A DNA stretch of 12,644 bases from Clostridiales bacterium UBA3953 (GCA_002385415.1 DGDL01000077.1:1-12644), one strand, 5' to 3'; shown: positions 1 to 6,583, counted from the first letter of the stretch. Translations and numbers: made by a program. Notes: a model not told the origin generated them from the letters alone.

Positions 1-33
1 GCTTTTGTGCCATAAGATTTAACATGTCATATC

Positions 34-39
34 AGGAGG
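34..39 (+). promoter_or_regulatory. Ribosome binding site deciding the start of the solute-binding lipoprotein
   Basis: AGGAGG lies 5 bases before the ATG at 45. An in-frame ATG at 24 has no such site and would put seven residues, encoded by the Shine-Dalgarno itself, in front of the signal peptide. The start at 45 is therefore chosen. Confidence 0.85.
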
Positions 40-44
40 AAACC

Positions 45-1511
45 ATGAGCTACACAAAGCAATTGTCTCTGCTTCTGGCGCTTGCACTGCTCCTGCTTGT
101 CGTGGTGGGCTGTGCGTCCGACAAACCCTCATCGGGCACCGAAACCCAGTCACAATCCTCATCAGAGGAAGAAACCACAGCCGAAGTTGAGGAACAGCCA
201 GACCTGCCAAACGTCAACATGGACGGTCGAGAATTTGTGTTTATCGTCCGCGGCCCCAACTATAACGAATGGCAGAGCCAGGATATTTATGTTGAAGAGC
301 AGACAGGCGAGCCTATCGTAGACGCCGTATTTGCGAGAAACGTTTATCTCGAAGAAAAATACAACATGAAAATCCGCGAGTACGGCGCAAGCGACGTCGG
401 AAACGAAGCACGCAGGAGCATAGTCGCCGGTTCCGCCGACTATGATGTTGTGATGGCCAACACAACCGAAACCTCCTCGCTTGCCACTCAGCACCTGCTT
501 TACAACCTGCATGACATGCCCTATCTCGACCTGTCGCGCAGCTGGTGGGACCAGCGCTCGGTAAAGCAGCTTTCTATTGCAAACCGCCTTTATTTCTGTA
601 CGGGCGACCTTTCTATCATGGCTAACGATGCGACATGGATAATCATGTTCAACAAGCCGATGATAGACGACAACAAGCTTGAGTCGCCTTATGATCTCGT
701 CAACGAGAACAAATGGACAATCGCCAAAATGCTTGAGATGGCGAAAGCGACGGTGAAAGACCTCGACGGCGACGGAAAAATGAGACACGATGTCGACTCG
801 TACGGATTTGTCACCCACGAGTCGTCGTGTGAAGGCTTTTTCTTCGGGTCAGGCTGCAACATCGTAACCAAAGACGAAGACGACATGCCGCGGCTTTCGA
901 TGATGAACGATCGCGTTTTGAAAGTGCTCGAGGAGGCTTTCCCGCTTATCGGCGACAGAGATATTGTCGTCAACGGTTCGGTACAGTCTCTCGACCCGAT
1001 CACGCAGATGCAGCCGATATTTGAAAGCGGCCGCTCACTGTTTTATGGCGAGGTCATGCAGTGCATAATCCGCCTGCGTGCAATGGAAATTGACTTTGGC
1101 GTTATTCCCTTCCCCAAGCTCGACGAAACACAGCCGACCTATAACCACTTTGTCCATGTCACAGCAGCTATGATTAGCATTCCGGTAACCAACCTCGAAC
1201 TTGACAACACTTGCATAATGCTCGAGGCGATGGCCGCGAAATCGAAATATACGCTGCAAAAAGCGTATTACGATATATGCCTTGAAGGCAAGTTTATGCG
1301 CGACGAGGAGTCGTCGGCCATGCTTGACATCATCCTTGACACACGCAACTTCGATATCGGATACATATACAACTGGGGCAACCTCTTCACGCATTTCCGC
1401 ACCACGCTTACAACCGGCAAGGGCGACTTTGCGTCCAGGTATGCAAAGGCCGAATCCTCTGCCTACAAGCTCATGGAAAAGACTATTGAAGCGTGGACCG
1501 AAGACGCTTAA
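45..1511 (+). CDS. Lipoprotein extracellular solute-binding protein of an ABC importer (sugar-type)
   Basis: Predicted 488-residue lipid-anchored substrate-binding protein of the family 1 (carbohydrate) type, which would capture a ligand outside the membrane and pass it to an ABC permease. The N-terminus has one lysine, a long Leu/Val-rich core and a lipobox VVGC with the lipidated cysteine at residue 23. A Ser/Glu/Thr-rich linker of about 25 residues follows. A DxDxDG loop at residues 239-244, just before a YGF motif (253-255), resembles the calcium-binding-like loop common in this family. Length is normal. No permease or ATPase gene follows; the next gene is ferritin, 137 bases away with its own promoter, so partners would have to lie upstream of the window or elsewhere. 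No strong terminator is seen after the gene. The substrate cannot be read from the sequence. Confidence 0.85.
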   Translation: MSYTKQLSLLLALALLLLVVVGCASDKPSSGTETQSQSSSEEETTAEVEEQPDLPNVNMDGREFVFIVRGPNYNEWQSQDIYVEEQTGEPIVDAVFARNVYLEEKYNMKIREYGASDVGNEARRSIVAGSADYDVVMANTTETSSLATQHLLYNLHDMPYLDLSRSWWDQRSVKQLSIANRLYFCTGDLSIMANDATWIIMFNKPMIDDNKLESPYDLVNENKWTIAKMLEMAKATVKDLDGDGKMRHDVDSYGFVTHESSCEGFFFGSGCNIVTKDEDDMPRLSMMNDRVLKVLEEAFPLIGDRDIVVNGSVQSLDPITQMQPIFESGRSLFYGEVMQCIIRLRAMEIDFGVIPFPKLDETQPTYNHFVHVTAAMISIPVTNLELDNTCIMLEAMAAKSKYTLQKAYYDICLEGKFMRDEESSAMLDIILDTRNFDIGYIYNWGNLFTHFRTTLTTGKGDFASRYAKAESSAYKLMEKTIEAWTEDA

Positions 1512-1538
1512 TATAAGTGGTCGCAGCTTTGCGCATGT

Positions 1539-1556
1539 GTAAATTGATAAATTTAC
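1539..1556 (+). other. AT-rich hairpin after the solute-binding protein gene
   Basis: GTAAATT, a 4-base loop, then AATTTAC form a perfect 7-bp stem starting 28 bases after the stop codon. No T-run follows, so it is not a standard intrinsic terminator. It could be an mRNA 3'-end stabilising structure or chance. Confidence 0.3.
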
Positions 1557-1575
1557 GAAACTTCGGGAAATCTTG

Positions 1576-1604
1576 TTGATTCTTTCCGATAGCTGTGATA
1601 CAAT
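1576..1604 (+). promoter_or_regulatory. Promoter of the ferritin gene
   Basis: A -35 element TTGATT (1576-1581), a 17-bp spacer and a -10 element TACAAT (1599-1604) preceded by TG and one base (extended -10). The start point would fall near 1611, about 38 bases before the ferritin ATG. Confidence 0.65.
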
Positions 1605-1609
1605 CCCTA

Positions 1610-1624
1610 TAGGATCAAATCCTA
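1610..1624 (+). promoter_or_regulatory. Operator-like inverted repeat at the ferritin transcription start
   Basis: TAGGAT-N3-ATCCTA is a perfect 6-bp inverted repeat beginning 5 bases after the -10 element. Its position fits a repressor operator, for instance for an iron- or peroxide-responsive regulator, but it does not match the Fur or PerR consensus as I know them. Function is inferred from position only. Confidence 0.4.
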
Positions 1625-1648
1625 ATTAATATAAAGGGAGATGTCAAA

Positions 1649-2128
1649 ATGTCAAAGCTGTATGACTTGCTTTTAGAACAGATGAATTTCGAGCTTGAAT
1701 CCGCCTATATCTACGCTGCGATGGCGGCATATCTTGACGGGCTCAATATGAAGGGTATGACCCACTTCCTTGAGGAACAGGTGAAAGAAGAAATTTCGCA
1801 TGCCGAAAGGATAAAGCGGTTCCTTTCGGATGTGGGCTACACCATCAAGTATCGTCCGCTCGACCCCGGAACCGGCGAATACGAGTCAATAGCCGACGTA
1901 TTTGAAAAAGCGCTCGCGCATGAGAAGGTGGTCACCTCGCGCATCCATGCGCTCGTGGACGCCGCCCGTGCCGAAGGCGACCAGCGCGCGCTCAACCTGC
2001 TGTATTGGTTTGTCGACGAGCAGATTGAAGAGGAGGATACTTTTTCGACTATCACAGAGCGGCTCGAGCGCATTGACGGCAATTGGAACGGACTTTATAT
2101 GCTTGATGCCGAGCTCGGCAAAAGATAA
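1649..2128 (+). CDS. ftnA: Bacterial non-heme ferritin
   Basis: This 159-residue protein is a ferritin, a 24-subunit iron-storage cage that oxidises Fe(II) and stores it as mineral in the cytoplasm. Ferroxidase-centre residues line up with E. coli FtnA: E17, Y22, E48 and H51 (in EEISH), E92, and Q125/E128 (in EQIEEE). Other FtnA-like stretches are LLYWFVDEQIEEE in helix D and GLYMLDAEL near the C-terminus. There are no haem-binding Met or rubredoxin cysteine motifs, so it is neither bacterioferritin nor rubrerythrin. Length is close to the usual 165. The start has GGGAG 8 bases upstream. The gene is monocistronic, between its own promoter and a strong terminator. In an anaerobe it would limit free iron during oxygen exposure and store iron for Fe-S enzymes such as NrdG. 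Confidence 0.95.
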   Translation: MSKLYDLLLEQMNFELESAYIYAAMAAYLDGLNMKGMTHFLEEQVKEEISHAERIKRFLSDVGYTIKYRPLDPGTGEYESIADVFEKALAHEKVVTSRIHALVDAARAEGDQRALNLLYWFVDEQIEEEDTFSTITERLERIDGNWNGLYMLDAELGKR

Positions 2129-2137
2129 ATAAGCGAA

Positions 2138-2168
2138 GACCCGGGTATCGCAAAGATGCCCGGGTTTT
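2138..2168 (+). terminator. Intrinsic terminator of ferritin, shared with the opposing yccF-like gene
   Basis: ACCCGGGTATC pairs with GATGCCCGGGT (one T-G wobble) around a 5-base loop, followed by TTTT. The stop codon of the minus-strand YccF-like frame begins 2 bases further on, so the same hairpin probably ends both convergent transcripts; the T-run is weaker on the minus strand. Confidence 0.85.
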
Positions 2169-2169
2169 A

Positions 2170-2451
2170 TCATACAACTCTTGCGCCAAACGGCATAAGC
2201 GCGAGCTTGGCAAGTTTAAAGCACTGCAGCCCGAACGGTATGCCGATTAATGTAATGCAGAACACAAGCCCGATTGCTGCCGATGTTATCGCAAGCGGAA
2301 GCCCGCAAAACACCAGCCACAAAATGTTTGCAAGCAGAGAAACCGGCCCGCCACCATACTCAATTTCGCGCCCGAATGGGAAAAAGCTAAGCTCGGCAAA
2401 CTTGAAGCACTGAATACCCAGCGGTATTCCCACAATCGTTAGACAGCACAT
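2170..2451 (-). CDS. YccF-family inner-membrane protein, N-terminally truncated (probable gene remnant)
   Basis: The 93-residue frame carries the two YccF-type repeats seen in full-length members (about 120-150 residues): IVGIPLGIQCFKFAELSFFP (residues 6-25) and LIGIPFGLQCFKLAKLALMP (68-87), joined by GREIEYGGG and the NILWLVF helix. The first roughly 25-30 residues of the family, including its first membrane helix, are absent; the reading frame enters directly at the end of that helix. The ATG at 2449-2451 lies inside the upstream LURP-one-like frame, in another phase. A GGGGGG run 6 bases before it could act as a crude ribosome binding site, so a shortened protein might still be made. YccF family function is poorly defined. 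Best read as the surviving 3' part of a yccF gene fused by deletion to its neighbour. Confidence 0.75.
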   Translation of the reverse strand: MCCLTIVGIPLGIQCFKFAELSFFPFGREIEYGGGPVSLLANILWLVFCGLPLAITSAAIGLVFCITLIGIPFGLQCFKLAKLALMPFGARVV

Positions 2452-2848
2452 CGCAGTCCCCCCAGCTCAACCATTCCTTATGCATCGAGGCAACCGTGCG
2501 GCCTTTTGCGTAAATCTCATAATCGTGCTGCCAAATATCGCCGTAAATGTGCCAATCGAGTCCCTGCACCGTATAATAGCCGTCAGCGGGAGGGAAGGCG
2601 AATAATGAAAAGTTGCGTTTAATCTGCGCGACTTGTATGCCGTTTATATATATGACGAAACGCGGCTCAAATATAGCAAACAGCTGCGCGATATATGCCA
2701 CTTCCCTGCCCGAAGCGTCATAAATATGCAGGTTTTTGCCGAGCGAAAAGGGCTCGCCTTTGGCAAAGTAAACGATATTTCGGCTTATATCATATATATT
2801 GAAGCGGTCGACAAATGAAAATACTTTCTGTCTGATATAAAGTTTCAC
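2387..2848 (-). CDS. LURP-one-related (YxjI/Tubby-like fold) protein with altered C-terminus
   Basis: Predicted 153 residues. Residues 1-131 match the LURP-one-related family: KLYIRQKVFS at the start, LHIYDASGREVAYI in the middle, VQGLDWHIYGDIWQHDYEI (95-113) and KEWLSWGD (124-131). Members usually go on for about 30 further residues after WGD with a hydrophobic last strand and helix. Here the frame continues into 22 unrelated residues read out of phase through the yccF-like sequence, so the true C-terminus is missing. The start is a GTG at 2846-2848, chosen because GAGGG sits 8 bases upstream and the family begins MKLY; a GTG/ATG pair just upstream is too close to that site. The function of bacterial members is not firmly known; they are small cytosolic or membrane-associated proteins. 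The fold, if unfinished, may be unstable. Confidence 0.8.
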   Translation of the reverse strand: MKLYIRQKVFSFVDRFNIYDISRNIVYFAKGEPFSLGKNLHIYDASGREVAYIAQLFAIFEPRFVIYINGIQVAQIKRNFSLFAFPPADGYYTVQGLDWHIYGDIWQHDYEIYAKGRTVASMHKEWLSWGDCDVLSNDCGNTAGYSVLQVCRA

Positions 2849-2856
2849 AAACATCA

Positions 2857-2861
2857 CCCTC
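2857..2861 (-). promoter_or_regulatory. Ribosome binding site selecting the GTG start at 2848
   Basis: On the minus strand GAGGG is followed by 8 bases and then GTG AAA CTT. The nearer upstream GTG and ATG codons lie within 5 bases of the site and are too close to be used. Confidence 0.6.
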
Positions 2862-2878
2862 GCCGTATCGCTACCATG

Positions 2879-2907
2879 ATTATATCATGCGGTCACTTGA
2901 CCGTCAA
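2879..2907 (-). promoter_or_regulatory. Strong promoter of the LURP-one-like gene
   Basis: On the minus strand TTGACG (2902-2907), a 17-bp spacer and TATAAT (2879-2884), with TGA directly before the -10 (extended -10). This is the best consensus match in the window. Confidence 0.8.
2890..2903 (-). promoter_or_regulatory. Palindrome inside the promoter spacer, operator candidate
   Basis: CGGTCA-N2-TGACCG is a perfect 6-bp inverted repeat. It overlaps the last two bases of the -35 element and fills much of the spacer, a position where a bound dimer would block RNA polymerase. The regulator is unknown. Confidence 0.45.
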
Positions 2908-2985
2908 TAGCAATCTCGATATTGTTTCAATTTATTTACATTAATTAGTACAAATCATAATAGCGAACAGCCAAAACCGCGATAA

Positions 2986-3023
2986 CAAAAACAGCCGGAG
3001 GACACTTTTTTGTCCCCGGCTGT
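2986..3023 (-). terminator. Intrinsic terminator of the GH2-PF06541 unit
   Basis: ACAGCCGG plus GGACA (2991-3004, with one bulged A) pairs with TGTCC and CCGGCTGT (3011-3023), with a 6-base loop. On the minus strand it is followed by a run of T. It starts 2 bases after the stop codon of the PF06541 gene. Confidence 0.88.
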
Positions 3024-3025
3024 CT

Positions 3026-4018
3026 TTATGTACCTTTGTCTGCGAATATAAGAGTCGGGTAAAGGCTTTCCATTCGGGCGTCGCCGAATCTGTCGTCGAT
3101 TATTTGTTCGACAATATTCGACGCGGGCACGCCGCTGTTGCGCTCTGCCCAGCGGTAAACAGCGGCCGCCGAAACAAGTCCGTTTATGGCAACAAACACA
3201 AACAGGCACCAGGTAATCGTTTTGCCGTGCTTGTTCGGTATTTTAAGTATCAACTGCACCATTCGCGGGTAAAGCGCTTTTATCCAGAGAATGCCCAAAA
3301 TGCCCCAGAATATGGAGTATTCGAGGCAGATGCGCCCGTTTAGGTTAAAAGGCTTTGCGCTGTAATCCCACGAGGTGGAACCGAAGATTGTCTCCTGTAT
3401 CCATGAACAGAAATATTCGACAGCAGACCCGGCAATCATCCCACCTATAAACGAATACAGCTTGCTGCGGTTGCGGTATTTGTAAAGCGCAACCGTAAGT
3501 ACGAGCGCGCCAAGCCCGTATACGGGGTTAAGCGGTCCCCAGACCAGTGCGGTGCGGCTTTCGATACGGCCGTATCGAATAAAACACCATATAGTTTCGA
3601 TCACTACGCCGGCAAAGCATCCGAGCAAAAATACCCAAAACAGCTTGTAAAAAGTTATCCCCTGCGTGAAGTGGCGGGATTTGCGTTCTTCATAATCAAT
3701 CAGCGCGTTTGGAGGCGCTTTGAGTATACGCAGCGGGCGTCGCTCCAGCGCCTCCAGCTCGCGCAGGCAGGTTTCGACTTCGTCCAGCGGCTCGTTCAGC
3801 TTGTTTATCGTCTGCCGCATCCTGAACCGCCATTTTTTTATTTGCGCTATGTCACGCTTGATTTGCGAATGCAGCGCTTCGCGCTCATGGGGTAAAAGGT
3901 CGGTTACGGCTGAAAGTTTTGCCTGATAGAAGTTCAGTCTGTCAATTGTCTGCTTTTCAAGCTCGTTTATTTCGTCAATATCCAGCAAAGATGATAGATC
4001 GCTTGTGTTTTTTCCCAT
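3026..4018 (-). CDS. PF06541 (CmpB-type) membrane protein with N-terminal coiled coil
   Basis: This 330-residue protein has a charged, helical N-terminal half (about residues 15-95) likely to form a coiled coil, then a membrane domain of the kind called putative ABC-transporter type IV or CmpB (PF06541). Likely membrane segments lie at about 122-147, 158-180, 186-212, 231-251 and 266-288. Typical motifs are FLLGCFAGVVIETIW, LVWGPLNPVYGLGA, the GSAVEYF segment (197-203) and the WDYS-x2-FNLNGRICLEYS stretch (217-235). Despite the family name no ATPase partner is present. A short soluble tail follows. It starts 12 bases after the GH2 stop codon, in the same unit, but the ATG has no visible Shine-Dalgarno; two in-frame stops just upstream (TAA, TAG) exclude an earlier start. 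Translation may depend on coupling to the GH2 gene. Function is unknown. Confidence 0.85.
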   Translation of the reverse strand: MGKNTSDLSSLLDIDEINELEKQTIDRLNFYQAKLSAVTDLLPHEREALHSQIKRDIAQIKKWRFRMRQTINKLNEPLDEVETCLRELEALERRPLRILKAPPNALIDYEERKSRHFTQGITFYKLFWVFLLGCFAGVVIETIWCFIRYGRIESRTALVWGPLNPVYGLGALVLTVALYKYRNRSKLYSFIGGMIAGSAVEYFCSWIQETIFGSTSWDYSAKPFNLNGRICLEYSIFWGILGILWIKALYPRMVQLILKIPNKHGKTITWCLFVFVAINGLVSAAAVYRWAERNSGVPASNIVEQIIDDRFGDARMESLYPTLIFADKGT

Positions 4019-4030
4019 AATCTATTATAA

Positions 4031-6307
4031 TTATAATTTGTATCCGGCACGTCTTGCCAGCTTTGTATATATTTTGTAGTCTATGCCGGGCATGCCCGTC
4101 ATGTGGTGGTTTTTGCCCTCCGCGCCGCCGCGCCAGCTCATGAGAATGAATCTCTGTGTGCCGGCCTCGTATTTCATCTCCCAAATTTTCACGCTCGAGT
4201 TTGCCGGCAGTGTGGCAACACCTGTGTGATACACCAAATCTCGGTCAAGCTCGGTTACGTTATACTCAATCTCGACGTCGCTTTGCGTGTCGTTTACGCC
4301 CCACAGCGTCATGATGCCGCTGTTGTCGGGTTCTCCGAACATCAGGCAAACCGGCTGCTGCGAGCGTTTTATATACTGGTATGCAAGCTTGCGGCAGCCA
4401 TAATAGTCCACTATAGCGTCCGAGATCTGCGGCCAGCCGTCGATGAGGTTCCACCATATTATGCCGGTGCGGCGCCATTTGCCCATGCGGAAGCGCTCGA
4501 TAAAGAACTTTTTTGCCTCTGCCTGTGAGATTTGGCTGGCGCGCGCAAAGTCTTCGAGATTGTCCGGCTCATGGCCGAACAACGTGCGCACCTGACTTGC
4601 CATCAGCGGGTTGCGATAGGCATAGGGAGCGTGCTTTGAGCGCTCGGGCGAGGCGGAGTGGACACGCCATGCGTCATTGTCCCACGGCCAAAGGCTGTCT
4701 TCGGGGATAAACTTTGCAAGCGACTCGGGCGATGGGCAGCCATGATAGCCAATTTCACTTGCAAAATGTGCGGGAGCCGTGCTATAATAGTCACCCTTGA
4801 AGTAGTCGCGCGGACCCCAGAGGTGGTCTTCGGGCGTTACATTGCCGTTTGCGACCGCCTCGGCGTCGCGATACGGGCTGGACGGCAGATACGGGCGCGA
4901 ATCGTCATAGAGCGCCAGTATGTCGGGTATCCATTTGCGGGTGATGGCGTTTTTCTGGGGATCGTCGTAGAAATAGTCGCATTCATTGTCGCCGGCCCAG
5001 AGCACCAGACACGCGCGTCCGCGCAGGCGTTTTACCACGGATACTATTTCGGGCTCGAAGATTTTGCGGTAAGTCTCATCCTGCGGGTACGCGGCACATG
5101 CCATTGAAAAATCCTGCCAGACCATTATGCCGTGCTCGTCGCAATAGTCGTAGAATATATCGCTTTCATACACGTTTCCGCCCCAGCAGCGCACGATGTT
5201 GCAGCCGAGGTCGTCGAGCATCGGCAGTATTTCGGGCAGCCGCTCCTCGTCGCGCGAGTGAAATGCGTCGACCGGCACCCAATTTGTGCCCATGGCGAAC
5301 ACTTTTTGTCCGTTTATACGGAAGCAGAACTCGCCGCTGCCCTCTTGGTCGGTGGTTGATGTGCGCTCGAGCACAACCGTGCGGATTCCGGTTTTAAATT
5401 TGCGCTCGCTTACGGTTTTGCCGTCGCGCTCCAGCGTCGCGGTTACTTCATAAAGGTTCGGCTCGCCGTAGTTGCGCGGCATCCAGAAACGCGCGTCCTG
5501 CACAGTAAAGTCAAATCTACCCACATTGTGCCACAGGTCGTGCTTGACGCAGAACTCGGAGCCATCGCATTTGCCGCTTAAAACGAGCCTTGCACCGCGC
5601 ATGGCGTTGCGGTTTGACGAGACGGTAAAATCCGCAACAAGCCGGGCGGTCTTCGCCGCCATATCCACCGAAACCGTACGCAGGAATATGTCGGCTATGT
5701 ACTCGTCGGCTCTCGTTTCAAGACGCACGCTTTTCCAAATCCCGCCCAAAACGGCGCGCGGCATTATATCCCAGCCGAAAGCGGAGGGCGCCTTGCGCAC
5801 GTAAAGGCTGTCCCAGTTATATTTCATCGCCCGGGAGGTCACCGGCAGCGGATATTTTCTCGCTTCGATTGTGTCGGGTTTTATATGCACAACAAGCTCG
5901 TTTGTGCCGTTTTGCAATGACAGCGGTCCGATCTCATGCGGTATCAGGGCGTTGGCTGTTTCTGCGACCAGCTTGCCGTTGAGATAGATGTCGGCAAAAT
6001 TGTCAAGCCCCTCAAAAACAAGCCAGACGGGCTCTTTGCCTTTGTAGTCAAATGTGCGGCAGTAAAACGCGTGCAGGCATTCAAGCTCCTGCAGCTTGAG
6101 GATGTTGTCGCCGAAAAACGGGTCGGGTATTATCCCTTCCCTGTGCAAATCCAGCGCTATGTTACCCGGCACCGAGGCAACAAGACTTTTAAATCCCGAT
6201 GCCGCAAGCGCGGCAGCGGTGTTAATGTTTCCGCCAAAATTCAAAAATCTCTCGTGATCGGTATAAAACAGCTTCCAGCTCCCGTCAAGGGAAATGCGCG
6301 TGTTCAT
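4031..6307 (-). CDS. Glycoside hydrolase family 2, beta-mannosidase-like
   Basis: This 758-residue enzyme has the GH2 order: jelly-roll sugar-binding domain (about 1-165), Ig-like domain (about 190-285), TIM barrel (about 300-600) and a C-terminal beta domain. The acid/base is E442 in WAGDNE and the likely nucleophile is E518 in ASEIG. Other family marks are CNIVRCWGGNVYESD and VWQDFSMACAAYP in the barrel, and GIIWWNLIDGWPQ with IVDYYG near its end, which are typical of beta-mannosidases (removal of terminal beta-mannose). It is somewhat short for that group (usually about 800-850) and the spacing of the two glutamates (76) is shorter than the roughly 90 I recall for characterised enzymes, so another GH2 specificity is possible. 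There is no signal peptide, so it would act in the cytoplasm on imported oligosaccharides. The start has GGAGGG 7 bases upstream. It leads a two-gene unit with the PF06541 gene. Confidence 0.88.
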   Translation of the reverse strand: MNTRISLDGSWKLFYTDHERFLNFGGNINTAAALAASGFKSLVASVPGNIALDLHREGIIPDPFFGDNILKLQELECLHAFYCRTFDYKGKEPVWLVFEGLDNFADIYLNGKLVAETANALIPHEIGPLSLQNGTNELVVHIKPDTIEARKYPLPVTSRAMKYNWDSLYVRKAPSAFGWDIMPRAVLGGIWKSVRLETRADEYIADIFLRTVSVDMAAKTARLVADFTVSSNRNAMRGARLVLSGKCDGSEFCVKHDLWHNVGRFDFTVQDARFWMPRNYGEPNLYEVTATLERDGKTVSERKFKTGIRTVVLERTSTTDQEGSGEFCFRINGQKVFAMGTNWVPVDAFHSRDEERLPEILPMLDDLGCNIVRCWGGNVYESDIFYDYCDEHGIMVWQDFSMACAAYPQDETYRKIFEPEIVSVVKRLRGRACLVLWAGDNECDYFYDDPQKNAITRKWIPDILALYDDSRPYLPSSPYRDAEAVANGNVTPEDHLWGPRDYFKGDYYSTAPAHFASEIGYHGCPSPESLAKFIPEDSLWPWDNDAWRVHSASPERSKHAPYAYRNPLMASQVRTLFGHEPDNLEDFARASQISQAEAKKFFIERFRMGKWRRTGIIWWNLIDGWPQISDAIVDYYGCRKLAYQYIKRSQQPVCLMFGEPDNSGIMTLWGVNDTQSDVEIEYNVTELDRDLVYHTGVATLPANSSVKIWEMKYEAGTQRFILMSWRGGAEGKNHHMTGMPGIDYKIYTKLARRAGYKL

Positions 6308-6328
6308 GGTTTATCCCTCCGACCTGCC

Positions 6329-6346
6329 TATTTCGACTATTTCGAC
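6329..6346 (-). repeat. Two tandem 9-bp repeats just after the GH2 promoter
   Basis: On the minus strand GTCGAAATA occurs twice without a gap, directly downstream of the -10 element, near the expected transcription start and within the leader of the GH2 gene. Position suggests a regulator-binding site; no known consensus was recognised. Confidence 0.5.
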
Positions 6347-6347
6347 C

Positions 6348-6376
6348 ATTATATCACGTTGAGTTTAGAAATTCAA
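6348..6376 (-). promoter_or_regulatory. Promoter of the GH2 unit
   Basis: On the minus strand TTGAAT (6371-6376), a 17-bp spacer and TATAAT (6348-6353), with TGA directly before the -10. The leader before the ATG at 6307 would be about 35 bases. Confidence 0.75.
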
Positions 6377-6501
6377 GAACAGTCCGCAATTTATAAATAG
6401 AAACAACAGGCTGTTTTTAAAGGGCTGGCGATTTAAAATATATAAAAAAATCAAGTAATATAGTGCAATTTTTACAAAGTCGGAAAATTTCTATAAAAGT
6501 C
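6377..6501. other. AT-rich divergent intergenic region, no gene seen
   Basis: This stretch between the outward-facing GH2 and nrdG promoters is A/T-rich, with poly-A runs and no credible reading frame. The whole gap between the two start codons is about 320 bases and holds both promoters, the tandem repeats on the GH2 side and the candidate NrdR boxes and hairpin on the nrdG side. Confidence 0.6.
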
Positions 6502-6530
6502 TTGAATCTATCAATACTTTGTGTTATTAT
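6502..6530 (+). promoter_or_regulatory. Promoter of nrdG-nrdD
   Basis: TTGAAT (6502-6507), a 17-bp spacer and TATTAT (6525-6530), with TGT directly before the -10 (extended -10). The leader to the nrdG ATG at 6629 would be about 90 bases. Confidence 0.65.
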
Positions 6531-6558
6531 ATATAGGCAATCCAACATATTGTAGTTT
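6509..6558 (+). promoter_or_regulatory. Possible pair of NrdR-box-like sites
   Basis: Two 16-mers at 6509-6524 (ending TTTGTGT, inside the promoter spacer) and 6543-6558 (containing CAACATATTGTAG, just after the -10) resemble the NrdR box consensus acaCwAtATaTwGtgt at about 11 and 10 of 16 positions. Their start-to-start distance is 34 bp, slightly more than the usual 31-32. NrdR commonly represses nrd operons, which supports the idea, but the match is weak. Confidence 0.3.
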
Positions 6559-6583
6559 CACCTACTTTAATGATACCGGTTGC

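Noticed and set aside
162..818. Minus-strand open frame (218 residues) opposite the solute-binding protein
   Set aside because: Antisense shadow; no start signal and no family resemblance.
4103..4528. Plus-strand open frame (141 residues) opposite the GH2 gene
   Set aside because: Antisense to conserved GH2 sequence; low-complexity shadow translation.
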